A DNA stretch of 64,000 bases from Candidatus Aminicenantes bacterium UBA6228 (GTDB lineage: Bacteria > Acidobacteriota > Aminicenantia > Aminicenantales > Saccharicenantaceae). Below are positions 34,346-43,133 of the stretch, piece by piece. The translations under genes and the position numbers were made by a program. The DNA lies in contig DJWO01000006.1 in the NCBI GenBank assembly GCA_002441005.1, forward strand, positions 1-64,000, in the 5' to 3' direction. Numbering within the stretch: the stretch's first letter is position 1; each line of letters starts with the position of its first letter. The notes under the pieces are model-generated. The model was not told the origin of the DNA and made no database searches. It was given only the letters and a program-made list of their open reading frames with translations.

Positions 34346-35863
34346 ATGATTTATAAAAATGGTTTTGATAGTGAAGTCTATTTAAAAGAACAGACAGCCG
34401 CTATTTCCCGCCGGTTATCGCTTTTCCCCGATCGCCTTTATCTTGAATTTGGCGGGAAAATTCTAAATGATTTTCATGCCGCCCGGGTCTTGCCTGGCTA
34501 TGATCCTAATGTCAAGGTGAAATTGCTTGAAGCTCTAAAAAGCCAGCTTGATATCATCCTCTGCATCTATGCCGGTGATATAGAAAGAAGAAAACTCAGG
34601 GCTGATTTTGGCATAACTTATGATGCCGATGCTCTGAAGTTAATTGATGACCTGGCCGGCTGGGGGCTGGCCGTCTCAGCCGTGGTTATTACCCGTTATG
34701 AAGAACAAGCCTCGGCCCGAATCTTTGCTAACCGGCTGCAGCGGCAGGGCATAAAAGTTTATACTCACCGGTTTACCCGTGGCTATCCGACTGATATTGA
34801 GACGGTGGTTAGCGATCAGGGCTACGGGGCCAACCAGTTTATTGAAGTCAGCAAGCCGCTGGTGGTGGTAACGGGTCCGGGACCGGGCAGTGGCAAACTG
34901 GCCACCTGTCTCTCGCAACTTTATCATGAATACCGGCAGGGGAAACGGGCTGGCTATGCTAAATTTGAAACTTTCCCGATCTGGGATCTGCCATTAAAAC
35001 ATCCAGTCAATGTCGCTTATGAAGCAGCCACAGCCGATCTGGGAGATTTTAATCTGGTTGACCCTTTTCATCTTGAGGCTTATAACCAGCGGGCGATCAA
35101 TTATAACCGGGATGTTGAAGCTTTCCCGCTCTTAAGGCGAATTTTGAGAAAGATTTCTGGCAACGGCTTTATTTACAAATCGCCAACTGATATGGGTGTA
35201 AACGTGGTCAGCCGGGGGATAACTGATGATGCGGTCGTCCAGGAAGCAGCCCGCCAGGAAATCATCAGGCGTTATTTCCGCTATCAATGTGAGTTTCTTA
35301 TGGGCTTTTGCGAGCAGCCAGCGTTAGAAAGATCCGAACTCCTGATGAAAGAAATGAACCTTAAACCTGAGGACCGGTCGGTCGTTGCGCCGGCCCGGGA
35401 AGCCGCGGCCGAAGCCAGGCTTAAGAACAAAGGCCAGAATGGGATTTATGTGGGAGCAGCTATCGAGCTAAAAGATGGGCGGATCGTCAAGGGGTATAAC
35501 TCTCCCTTAATGCACGCTACGTCCAGTGCGACTTTAAATGCTCTAAAAATTCTGGCCGGGATTCCTGATCACATTCATCTTTTGCCGCCAGCCGTGCTGG
35601 AGCGAGCTGCTTATCTCAAGCAGGATATTTTCGGTGGTAAAGCCTTAAGCCTGGATTTGACCGAAGTTCTGACCTGTCTGGCCATCACTTCCTCGGCCAG
35701 CCCGGCTACCCAGTTAGCCCTCGACCAGTTAAAAGAGCTAAAAGGCTGTGAAATGCACCTGACCCACGTGCCTACTCCCGGTGATGAAACAGGCTTGAGG
35801 CGGCTCAACTTTAATCTGACCAGTGACCCGTTTTTCGCCTCTAAAAATCTATTTATCTATTGA
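34346..35863 (+). CDS. DUF1846 family protein
   Basis: A 505-residue protein whose opening (FDSEVYLKEQTAAISRRLSLFPDRLYLEFGGKILNDFHAARVLPGYDPNVKVKLL) is diagnostic of DUF1846. A P-loop-like VVVTGPGPGSGKLATCLSQLYHE near residue 175 suggests nucleotide binding, and the C-terminal region SPLMHATSSATLNALKILAGIP is also conserved in the family. The function is not established. It follows the glycosidase by 24 bases and may share its transcript. Common in anaerobic bacteria. Confidence 0.9.
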   Translation: MIYKNGFDSEVYLKEQTAAISRRLSLFPDRLYLEFGGKILNDFHAARVLPGYDPNVKVKLLEALKSQLDIILCIYAGDIERRKLRADFGITYDADALKLIDDLAGWGLAVSAVVITRYEEQASARIFANRLQRQGIKVYTHRFTRGYPTDIETVVSDQGYGANQFIEVSKPLVVVTGPGPGSGKLATCLSQLYHEYRQGKRAGYAKFETFPIWDLPLKHPVNVAYEAATADLGDFNLVDPFHLEAYNQRAINYNRDVEAFPLLRRILRKISGNGFIYKSPTDMGVNVVSRGITDDAVVQEAARQEIIRRYFRYQCEFLMGFCEQPALERSELLMKEMNLKPEDRSVVAPAREAAAEARLKNKGQNGIYVGAAIELKDGRIVKGYNSPLMHATSSATLNALKILAGIPDHIHLLPPAVLERAAYLKQDIFGGKALSLDLTEVLTCLAITSSASPATQLALDQLKELKGCEMHLTHVPTPGDETGLRRLNFNLTSDPFFASKNLFIY

Positions 35864-35886
35864 GATTGATTTGAGGATTTCAGGCC

Positions 35887-36522
35887 ATGGGCAGGGTAAT
35901 TAAAACTATTTTGAGAGCTATTTTCCGGCCAGACAAAAATGGCCAGCTGTTAGAAAGCCAGCTCTCCTCGGGGCTGTGGACCAGAACCTTTATCGGGCTG
36001 ATTCTTTTTGGCTTATTGTTTTCGTTGACCTCTATCTTTCAGGCCTTTAGCGGCAATGTGCCGGCTATTCCTTTAATTTTGCCTTTCAGTCTGGAGAACT
36101 ATTTCGTCTGGCAGGCAGTTTTGTTTATCCCCTGGCTTGTTTTGAGCTGGCTGCTGGTGAGCTGGCTGACCAGAGTCATCTTCAGATTAAGCGGGGCTAA
36201 AAGACTCAGCCTGAGACAACTATCGGCCGGCCTGGCTCTCAGCTTTTATCCTTTCCTCTTCTGGTTGTGGCTGCCTCATTTTTTTACCGCCGTCTTATAT
36301 TCCCTTGGTATGTCTCAAAAAGAATGGGTTGATTTAATCTCTAATCCAGGCTGGTTTCAAACGGTTTATCTCTGTCTGATAATTATTGCTCTTCTCTCCG
36401 GCTGGCTGGCTACCTGTCTGACTTTAACTGCTCGCCGCTGGACAAAACGGGGTAACAGCCTGTTAGCTGGCAGTTTGAGCTATTTAGCCTGGATTTTAAT
36501 TATTTTTATTCTGCTTCGCTGA
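35887..36522 (+). CDS. Yip1-domain membrane protein
   Basis: A 211-residue integral membrane protein with about five helices: LFGLLFSLTSIFQAF, FVWQAVLFIPWLVLSWLLVSWLT, LALSFYPFLFWLWLPHFF, a helix near 155, and LSYLAWILIIFILL at the end. The pattern fits the bacterial Yip1/YIP1 family, function unknown. It lies 24 bases after DUF1846 and 15 bases before the acetyltransferase gene, in the same operon-like run. Confidence 0.72.
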   Translation: MGRVIKTILRAIFRPDKNGQLLESQLSSGLWTRTFIGLILFGLLFSLTSIFQAFSGNVPAIPLILPFSLENYFVWQAVLFIPWLVLSWLLVSWLTRVIFRLSGAKRLSLRQLSAGLALSFYPFLFWLWLPHFFTAVLYSLGMSQKEWVDLISNPGWFQTVYLCLIIIALLSGWLATCLTLTARRWTKRGNSLLAGSLSYLAWILIIFILLR

Positions 36523-36536
36523 GCTAAGGAGACCCG

Positions 36537-36971
36537 ATGGAGTTTTTAATCAGAGATTTTAAAATAGGCGATTATGAACAAGTTATAAATCTCTGGCAGC
36601 TAAGCCACCTGCCACTCAAGCCTCAAGGGCGTGATAGCCGGGCCCAGCTTGAGCAGCAAATAAAACTTGATCAGGTAATATTTTTAGTGGCCGAAAAAGA
36701 GGGCAGGATAATTGGCACCGTTTTAGCCACCCATGACGGACGCAAAGGCTGGATCAACCGCCTGGCTGTCGAGCCTCCTTACCGCCGGCAGGGATTGGGC
36801 AAACTGTTAATAAAGCGGGCTGAGGAGGAACTGGAGAAAAAAGGCCTGCCAATGTTTGCGGCTCTAATTGAGGAAAATAATCTGGCTTCGATTAATCTTT
36901 TTGCTGAAGTCGGTTATGAGCCGCATCCCGAGATTAAATATTTTACCAAGAAAAAATTTCCTGGGGCCTGA
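36537..36971 (+). CDS. GNAT-family N-acetyltransferase
   Basis: A 144-residue single-domain protein: FLIRDFKIGDYEQVINLW at the start, VFLVAEKEGRIIGTVLATHDGRKGWINRLAVEPPYRRQGLGKLLIKRAEEEL in the middle (the RxxGxG/A acetyl-CoA-binding loop is RRQGLG), and NLASINLFAEVGYEPHPEIKYFTKK at the end. It resembles RimI/YpeA-type acetyltransferases. The substrate is unknown. Confidence 0.9.
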   Translation: MEFLIRDFKIGDYEQVINLWQLSHLPLKPQGRDSRAQLEQQIKLDQVIFLVAEKEGRIIGTVLATHDGRKGWINRLAVEPPYRRQGLGKLLIKRAEEELEKKGLPMFAALIEENNLASINLFAEVGYEPHPEIKYFTKKKFPGA

Positions 36972-37008
36972 TCAGCCGTTTCTGCCCCCGGGCAACAGCA
37001 ACTTACCT

Positions 37009-37036
37009 TTGAAATCTTAGTAAATTAGTATAAAAT
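37009..37036 (+). promoter_or_regulatory. Promoter of the flavodiiron gene
   Basis: TTGAAA at 37009-37014 and TAAAAT at 37031-37036 with a 16-base spacer, 37 bases before the ATG. GGGAGGAACAA provides a strong ribosome-binding site, so this gene is transcribed separately from the upstream acetyltransferase. Confidence 0.6.
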
Positions 37037-37073
37037 ATTAAGCTAAAGAAAAACAATAATTCGGGAGGAACAA

Positions 37074-38252
37074 ATGCCAGCCAAAAAGCTTTTCGACGGT
37101 ATTTTCTGGGTTGGAGCTGAAGACTGGGACCGGCGGTTATTCGACTCGCTTATTCCTCTGCCAGATGGAACCAGTTACAATGCCTATATTGTTCAGGGCC
37201 GGGATTTGACGGTGCTGATTGATGCAGTTGATCCGGCTAAAAAAGACGTGCTGGAAAAACATTTAGACCAATTTCCAAAAATAGATCTGGTCATTGCTAA
37301 CCATCTTGAGCAGGATCATTCCGGCTTGATACCGTATGTTCTCGACCGTTATCCCCAATCAAAGTTGCTGGCCACTCCGGCGGCCAAGGATTTAATTCTG
37401 ACTCATCTCCATGTGGCTGAAGACAGAATAAAAACCGTGGCCAATGGCGAGCGGCTTGACTTAGGCGGACGGACTATCCGCTTTATCCATTTCCCCTGGG
37501 TTCACTGGCCGGAGACCATGTTAAGCTATCTGGAAGAAGATAAAATTCTTTTCAGCTGTGATTTATTTGGTTCTCATCTGGCCTCTTCTGATCTGATGGT
37601 TAAAGATGAAGAGCGGGTTTATGAACCAGCCCAGCGCTATTTCGCTGAAATCATGATGCCGTTTAGAAAAATCATTCAGAAAAATTTACCGGTGGTGGAG
37701 GGGCTGGACCTCAAATTTATTGCCCCCAGTCACGGTCCAATCTATGCCCGGCCAGCCTTTATCCTGGAGGCCTATAAGAAATGGATAGCTGACCGGCCGG
37801 AAAACGCGGTTCTGATCGCCTGGGTCAGCATGCATGGCTCGACGGCCAAAATGGTTGAACATCTGACAGAAGAGCTGGCCAGCCGGGGTATTGAGGTTAT
37901 GCCTTTTAATCTGGCCGTGGCTGACCTCGGGCATTTAGCTATGTCTCTGGTCGAGGCGGCCACAATTATTGTCGCTTCGCCAACAATTTTAACCGGTCTT
38001 CATCCCCTGGTGGCGGAAGCAGTCTTTCTGGTTAATGCTCTAAGACCGAAGGCTCAATTTGCCGGTTTTGTCGGCTCCTATGGCTGGAAATCAAGGGCTC
38101 TTGACCAGCTAAAAGCGATGCTGGACAGTGTGAGATTCGAGCTCTTGAACCCGGTTCAAATCAAGGGTGATCCGCAGCCGGCAGACCTGGCTCTTCTTTC
38201 CAAACTGGCTGATGAAATATACCAGAAGCATCAGGCTGCAGGTCTTTTTTGA
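37074..38252 (+). CDS. Flavodiiron protein (oxygen/NO reductase)
   Basis: A 392-residue protein of two domains. The metallo-beta-lactamase-like domain (1-245) keeps all di-iron ligands: HLEQDH at 77-82, His144 in HWPET, Asp163 in SCDLFG and His220 in APSHGP. The flavodoxin domain begins ENAVLIAWVSMHGSTAKMVEHL near 250 with the FMN phosphate loop, then IVASPTILTGLHPLV. It reduces O2 to water and/or NO to N2O with electrons from a rubredoxin or NADH donor, and protects anaerobes. No rubredoxin gene is beside it. A broken second flavodiiron gene is at 12238-12868. Confidence 0.95.
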   Translation: MPAKKLFDGIFWVGAEDWDRRLFDSLIPLPDGTSYNAYIVQGRDLTVLIDAVDPAKKDVLEKHLDQFPKIDLVIANHLEQDHSGLIPYVLDRYPQSKLLATPAAKDLILTHLHVAEDRIKTVANGERLDLGGRTIRFIHFPWVHWPETMLSYLEEDKILFSCDLFGSHLASSDLMVKDEERVYEPAQRYFAEIMMPFRKIIQKNLPVVEGLDLKFIAPSHGPIYARPAFILEAYKKWIADRPENAVLIAWVSMHGSTAKMVEHLTEELASRGIEVMPFNLAVADLGHLAMSLVEAATIIVASPTILTGLHPLVAEAVFLVNALRPKAQFAGFVGSYGWKSRALDQLKAMLDSVRFELLNPVQIKGDPQPADLALLSKLADEIYQKHQAAGLF

Positions 38253-38293
38253 ATCAGGCCGACTGGCTGGAGGCAACTGACCTCAGGAAAAAA

Positions 38294-39385
38294 CTATTTT
38301 TTAACCACGACCAGAGTGCTCAACACCAGCTCAGCCAGTTCTTCGCCCGGGGTCGGATATTTTCGTTTTTGGCTCTGGTTTTTTAGCTGATTGATCCAGG
38401 CATTAATTTGAGGTAGCCGGTAAAAATTGGCCGCTTCCGTTCCTGATTCTGAATGAACATCAATGGTCACAGTGTAGGGGATGCCAGTCGATCTCAGGTT
38501 CTGGCTGTCGAGAATTTTTAGTAATCTTTCCCTTAGCTTCAGAGCCCCGTTGCGGTTGGTATCAGGCAGAAGGACCAGAAACTCGTCCAGCTCAATTCTG
38601 GAGATCAGGTCTACCCGCCTGGTGGTTTTTTTCAAAATAAAGCTCAAATTCGTTAAGACCCGGTCACCAGCTTCCTGACCAAAGGTCTGAATTATTTTTT
38701 CAAAATAATCAACATCAATTCTCAACAGGGACAGGTCATGGCCATATCTCTGGCAGCGGTCAATTTCTCTCTGAAAATAAGAAAAGAAGGCTTTAGCATT
38801 GTAAGTCTGAGTCAAGCCATCATAATCTTCGAGTTGCTTCAGCTCTTTAACCAGAACAATCCGTTCAAGGGCCAGCTCAGCGAAGCTTACCAGGGTCTGC
38901 AGCAACTTAAATTCTTCAAGGGAAAAAGCCGTCTTCCCGGGGCCATTGATAAGATAGATGAGACCGAAAACGGCTTTCTCTATCCGGAAGGGGACAGCTA
39001 TCAGGCTTTTTATTTCAATTCCGGGTAGATTATCAATTTCAGGGTTAAATCTGGGATCTTCCTGGCTATTAATGATGATAATATTCTGGTTAGTTTCAGC
39101 CGCCAGGCCGCTAACTCCTTCACCTTTTCTGACCAGCCGGTCTTTTAAATTTTCAGCCTTTTCTCCCTGATTTAAGGCATATCTGAGATCACCACTGGCC
39201 GGATCTTTAACCAAAAAGCTAACCAGTTCAGGCTGGCAAAAGGCTACAGCCTTCTGCACCAGTCTTAGCAGCAGGTCATCCGGGTTTCTGGCCAGGGCCA
39301 GCTCCCTGATAGCCTCATAGACTCTGGCCAGGTTGAGGCCTTCCTGCTGGTTGTCTAACGGCCCGCCTTTTGTTTCTTCCATCAA
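38294..39385 (-). CDS. GAF-domain protein with degenerate GGDEF domain
   Basis: A 363-residue cytosolic signalling protein. GAF domain about residues 25-170 (ALARNPDDLLLRLVQKAVAFCQPELVSFLV, then IKSLIAVPFRIEKAVFGLIYLING). The C-terminal half has the diguanylate-cyclase fold: DGLTQTYNAKAFFSYFQREIDRC, LSLLRIDVDYFEKIIQTFGQEAGDRVL, but the signature site reads RIELDEFLVLLP instead of R-(F/Y)-GGDEF, so the first two glycines are gone. It should bind GTP weakly or not at all and is probably a sensor or effector rather than a cyclase. A PilZ protein with intact c-di-GMP motifs is encoded at 53563. Confidence 0.88.
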   Translation of the reverse strand: MMEETKGGPLDNQQEGLNLARVYEAIRELALARNPDDLLLRLVQKAVAFCQPELVSFLVKDPASGDLRYALNQGEKAENLKDRLVRKGEGVSGLAAETNQNIIIINSQEDPRFNPEIDNLPGIEIKSLIAVPFRIEKAVFGLIYLINGPGKTAFSLEEFKLLQTLVSFAELALERIVLVKELKQLEDYDGLTQTYNAKAFFSYFQREIDRCQRYGHDLSLLRIDVDYFEKIIQTFGQEAGDRVLTNLSFILKKTTRRVDLISRIELDEFLVLLPDTNRNGALKLRERLLKILDSQNLRSTGIPYTVTIDVHSESGTEAANFYRLPQINAWINQLKNQSQKRKYPTPGEELAELVLSTLVVVKK

Positions 39386-39401
39386 TTAATTATTATCAAA
39401 A

Positions 39402-40793
39402 TTAATTCTCGATTGCAACCGGTTTAAAATCTTCAGCGCCTGCCGGCCAGCCGGAGATAGAATCCGAATCAATCAAGAACAGATAGTTAAAATCGCTGTT
39501 TTTGACTGCCAGTTGGTTTTTACCCTCAAGCTTCTGGCCGAAAAGCAGGTGAATTAATTTCTCCTTATTGTCTTCCGTCTTGACTTTGAGGGTAATTTCA
39601 TATTCGGGCTGATTCAGCCCGATCTTGCCTGAAGCTTCTGGCCGGTCAACAAAATCAACTGCTTCCAGATATTCTAATTTTCTCAGAAATGACTCCACTT
39701 TTGATCCATCAGCCAGTTCTTTCTGACCGGAGGAACTGATTAAATACCAGTTTTCCTCCGGTTTTTCCTTTTCTCCCGATTTCTCTTTGATAGCTGAAAA
39801 GGACTTGTCGCCTTTCTTAATGTTTAGTTCAGTTACTTCCCAGCTATTAAATTGAGCTATCTTTTTTTCTCTGAGCTGGCTGACCTGGGTGGAGAGGTCA
39901 GTTATGATCTGGCTGTCAATCTCAGCAATCTGGCTTAGAAGAGAGCTGGTGGCCTGAACCTTCTCTGCCTTCTGGCTTAAACTGAGGGTCAGCTCCCGGC
40001 CATCGGTCAGGGTTAGCTTAAGCCCATAGTCTGGCCGGTCCAGCCCGAAAGCTTTCAGGTCTTCTGGTTTTTTATCTTCAACCAGGAAGTCTTTGGCCTT
40101 AAGAGTTGACAGGTTAGTCAGAATGGATTCCACCTTAGAGGCGGCTGCCAGAGCCTCCAAGGGGCTGGTTAAGAACCAGGAATCTCCCTTCCTGATTAAT
40201 TTCCAGGCCAGGTCTTTGGAATTGAATTCAATAGACTGCACTTCTTTAGGTTCAAATTTGATAATTTCTTTGCTTCTTAAATCAAAAAGTTTCTTATCGA
40301 GGCTGCTTTTCACATAGCCGGGAAGAAGAACCACCTTAGTCTGGTCGGTCCGCTTAGCATAAAGTGTCCCATCCAGTGGATTTTCCATGCCAGTCAGAAT
40401 CGAGACCGGTTCCTTCTGGCCTTTAACCCAGATTTTAAATTCTTTTTGAGTGAACCCATATTCTTCAAGCTTGGCTGGCTGATTATCGACCAGATGTTCA
40501 CTTCTCAAATTGGCCAGGGTTTCAACCAGACTATTAACCTCATAGCTGTCAGCTTGAGCTCTGAGCGGTTCGGTAATTTGCCAGTTATCTTTTTCATCCT
40601 TCTGAATGGTTATGGTCATCTGACCGGAGCTGGTTAGCTGCAGTTTTTCGATGTCACCACTCTTTAAATCGGTCAGCATCTCTTCCTGCTCTTTTTTTTC
40701 TTTAACTGCTTTCGATTTATTTTCAACCAGTAGAACTCCACCCAGAGCCACTATCAAGATGACTAAAAGAATAAGAGTGGTTCTGAATTTCAT
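39402..40793 (-). CDS. DUF4340 protein of the Gld-like ABC system
   Basis: A 463-residue protein with one N-terminal membrane anchor (TLILLVILIVALGGVLLVEN) and three tandem DUF4340-type repeats of a periplasmic domain: ITEPLRAQADSYEVNSLVETLANLRSEHLV, LTSPLEALAAASKVESILTNLSTLKAKDFL, and LADGSKVESFLRKLEYLEAVDFV. Proteins of this family are fused to or follow the GldG-like subunit. Its start overlaps the end of the GldG-like gene by 4 bases. It is the last gene of the four-gene run. Confidence 0.88.
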   Translation of the reverse strand: MKFRTTLILLVILIVALGGVLLVENKSKAVKEKKEQEEMLTDLKSGDIEKLQLTSSGQMTITIQKDEKDNWQITEPLRAQADSYEVNSLVETLANLRSEHLVDNQPAKLEEYGFTQKEFKIWVKGQKEPVSILTGMENPLDGTLYAKRTDQTKVVLLPGYVKSSLDKKLFDLRSKEIIKFEPKEVQSIEFNSKDLAWKLIRKGDSWFLTSPLEALAAASKVESILTNLSTLKAKDFLVEDKKPEDLKAFGLDRPDYGLKLTLTDGRELTLSLSQKAEKVQATSSLLSQIAEIDSQIITDLSTQVSQLREKKIAQFNSWEVTELNIKKGDKSFSAIKEKSGEKEKPEENWYLISSSGQKELADGSKVESFLRKLEYLEAVDFVDRPEASGKIGLNQPEYEITLKVKTEDNKEKLIHLLFGQKLEGKNQLAVKNSDFNYLFLIDSDSISGWPAGAEDFKPVAIEN

Positions 40794-42361
40794 AGGGATC
40801 TCCTTTTGAGCCAGACGCCAAGACCGATAAACAGGACAATGGCTGGCAGGAGGATGATGGAGACAAACATCAACAAGCGCCCGTTGCCCGGGGTTAATTG
40901 AATTGTCCGGGGGACCTGGGTCCTGGGCTGAATTGAAATTAAGTCTTCCTCCTGGGTAAGCCAGTTGACGGTATTAAGAAAGAAATTGCCGTTGCCGGAA
41001 AAACTGTAATACTTGTTGGTAATAAAATCGCAATCGCCGAAGACCGCCAGCCTCAATTCCCGGGCGGAAGAGGAAGTTTTTTCCTGGTCTTCAGCCGAAT
41101 CAGACGGTTCAACAGGACTATTAACCATAACTTTTTTACTGCCGACCACTGCTAAGGAAACAGGCCCGGCTTTATCTTTATTCGGATCAAAAGAAACTTC
41201 TGACTGATCGAGCTGCCTTTCTGACCAGGAATTGGCACTGGTTTTGGCAATCGTTGTCAGACTGAGACCTTCTGGCTTGCTGTCCGCTATTTCGATCGAC
41301 CTGGCCAGAGGATAAAAGGTAGCGTAACGAAAATCTTTAGTAATTTCATGAGACTCATATTCAGTTACGGCCGGCATAAAGTAATCACCACCGAGCAGGC
41401 GGGAAACGCGGTCAACCACAATATCATTTTCAACTTTAATCCCATAATTCAGCAGCCAGGGCTCCAGGCCAGTCCTGGTCTCTGGCTCAATCATAAGCAG
41501 GATCCGGCCACCCTGGTCAAGATATTGCTTCAAAGTGTCAAGCTCGTTAGGCAATAAGGCCGCCTTTGGCCCCGGGACAACGAGCAGACTGCAATCACCT
41601 GGGAAGTTGGAGGATAGAGCCAGGGGTAGTTTCTTGATTTCATAACCGATTTTTTCCAGTTCACCTTTAGCTGTGCTGAAGCCGGTCTCGCCTGTCTCTT
41701 CTATGGAGTTTTCGCCATGTCCTTCCAGAAAATAAATGACTTTCTTCTTTTCTCTGGTCAACTTGATCAGGGCATTGGTGATATCTTCTTCAGAAGTGGT
41801 GGTAATCCGGTTTTCCTTGGTGCCGAGCTCAAAGACGGTGGTGCCATCATCGGTAATGCCATACTTTTTGACCAGCCCGGGATTTTTATCGGGATCAATA
41901 AATTCATACTTAATTTTAGGCGAGTGATAAGCATAGATTTTAAGAAGATTTTCCATGGTGGCCCGTCCGGCATTGCCTTCCCGGAAGAAGGCTTTGATGG
42001 CTATATCCTGCTTGAGATTGTTGACCACCTTAATTGATTGATCAGACAGGCTGTGGACTTTGGCCGCTGTCAGATCTACCCGGTAATGATGCCTGGCCAG
42101 GAAAAAATTAACCACCACCAGCAGACCCAGAACCAAGATAATTATCAGGAGCATATTGCTGGAATAAAGGAAAGAACGGCGCTGGAGGCTCTGCTTAAGT
42201 CCTGACAGGTTAAGGATAAGATAAAGGACAAGAAGCACCAGGCCAGCCAGAGCGAGAATAAGGGCAGTCTTCTGATGTTGAGGCCAGACAATAAGCAGAA
42301 TAAGAGATAGAACTACCAGAACCAGTCCAGCATAATTTAAATATTTCTTTAGCCAGCTCAT
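40790..42361 (-). CDS. GldG-like ABC transport auxiliary protein
   Basis: A 523-residue protein with three membrane helices at the N-terminus (AGLVLVVLSLILLIVWP, LILALAGLVLLVLYLILNLSG, MLLIIILVLGLLVVVNFFL), then the extracytoplasmic domain VDLTAAKVHSLSDQSIKVVNNLKQDIAIKAFF, characteristic of GldG/ABC-type uncharacterised transport proteins (PF09822), and a last helix near residue 495. It starts 4 bases after the permease. In Bacteroidota GldA-GldF-GldG are needed for gliding and T9SS; here no other gliding genes are in sight, so a general export role is more likely. Confidence 0.88.
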   Translation of the reverse strand: MSWLKKYLNYAGLVLVVLSLILLIVWPQHQKTALILALAGLVLLVLYLILNLSGLKQSLQRRSFLYSSNMLLIIILVLGLLVVVNFFLARHHYRVDLTAAKVHSLSDQSIKVVNNLKQDIAIKAFFREGNAGRATMENLLKIYAYHSPKIKYEFIDPDKNPGLVKKYGITDDGTTVFELGTKENRITTTSEEDITNALIKLTREKKKVIYFLEGHGENSIEETGETGFSTAKGELEKIGYEIKKLPLALSSNFPGDCSLLVVPGPKAALLPNELDTLKQYLDQGGRILLMIEPETRTGLEPWLLNYGIKVENDIVVDRVSRLLGGDYFMPAVTEYESHEITKDFRYATFYPLARSIEIADSKPEGLSLTTIAKTSANSWSERQLDQSEVSFDPNKDKAGPVSLAVVGSKKVMVNSPVEPSDSAEDQEKTSSSARELRLAVFGDCDFITNKYYSFSGNGNFFLNTVNWLTQEEDLISIQPRTQVPRTIQLTPGNGRLLMFVSIILLPAIVLFIGLGVWLKRRSL

Positions 42362-42365
42362 GGGC

Positions 42366-43133
42366 TTACCTCCACCTTCTTGATTGAATGACTGAGTGAG
42401 TCAGAAAGAGGCCGAAGAAAGCGAAACTGAGATAATAAACAAGGTCAGTTGTATCAAAAATGCCTTTAGTCAGGCTGTCAAAATGTTCAAAGAAGGACAG
42501 ATAGTTCAAAACACTCTGCCACAACCCGTGGGCTGAATAACCAACCCAGCTGAGCACCCAGAAAAGGAGCAGCGTGCCGAAAGTCAAAACCGCCGAGACG
42601 ATCTGGTTTTCGGTAATTGATGACCAGAAAATACCAATTCCCAGGAAAGCCGCTCCCAGCAGGAATAAACCCAGGTAGCCGAGCAGGAAAGGTACCAGCT
42701 CAGGATTGCCATAGATAAAGGTAAGGGCAGCTGGGATGGCACTTAAGACCAGCATAATCAGGAGAATCAGGAGACAGGCTAAATACTTGCCGGTAATAAT
42801 CTGGGTTACAGACAGGGGAGAAGTGAAGAGCAATTCTTCGGTGCCCATTTTTTTCTCTTCAGAAAAAAGCCTCATGGAGAGAAGAGGCAGCATCAGCAGC
42901 AGGACTATGCTCAGGTTATTAAAGAAAGGTGAAAAGACCATCTGATTAATGTTTATCTGCTGGTAGTAGTAGGGATTCTGGGCCAGCTGCACGCTGACTG
43001 AATTAAACCAGGAGACTAAGCTGTAGAAAAAGAAACCGGAGAGAAGCAGAAAAGTGAAGATAACAATATAAGCGATCGGTGAACTGAAATAGGAGAGAAC
43101 TTCCTTTTTGATAATTGACCGGATAGCTTTCAT
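42366..43133 (-). CDS. ABC-2-type permease, GldF-like
   Basis: A 255-residue membrane protein beginning MKAIRSIIKKEVLSYFSSPIAYIVIFTFLLLSGFFFY, the usual start of GldF-type permeases, with six helices and the EEKKMGTEELLFTSPLSVTQIITGKYLACLL loop that contacts the ATPase. It overlaps the ATPase gene by 4 bases and is followed at 4 bases by the GldG-like gene. Confidence 0.9.
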   Translation of the reverse strand: MKAIRSIIKKEVLSYFSSPIAYIVIFTFLLLSGFFFYSLVSWFNSVSVQLAQNPYYYQQININQMVFSPFFNNLSIVLLLMLPLLSMRLFSEEKKMGTEELLFTSPLSVTQIITGKYLACLLILLIMLVLSAIPAALTFIYGNPELVPFLLGYLGLFLLGAAFLGIGIFWSSITENQIVSAVLTFGTLLLFWVLSWVGYSAHGLWQSVLNYLSFFEHFDSLTKGIFDTTDLVYYLSFAFFGLFLTHSVIQSRRWR

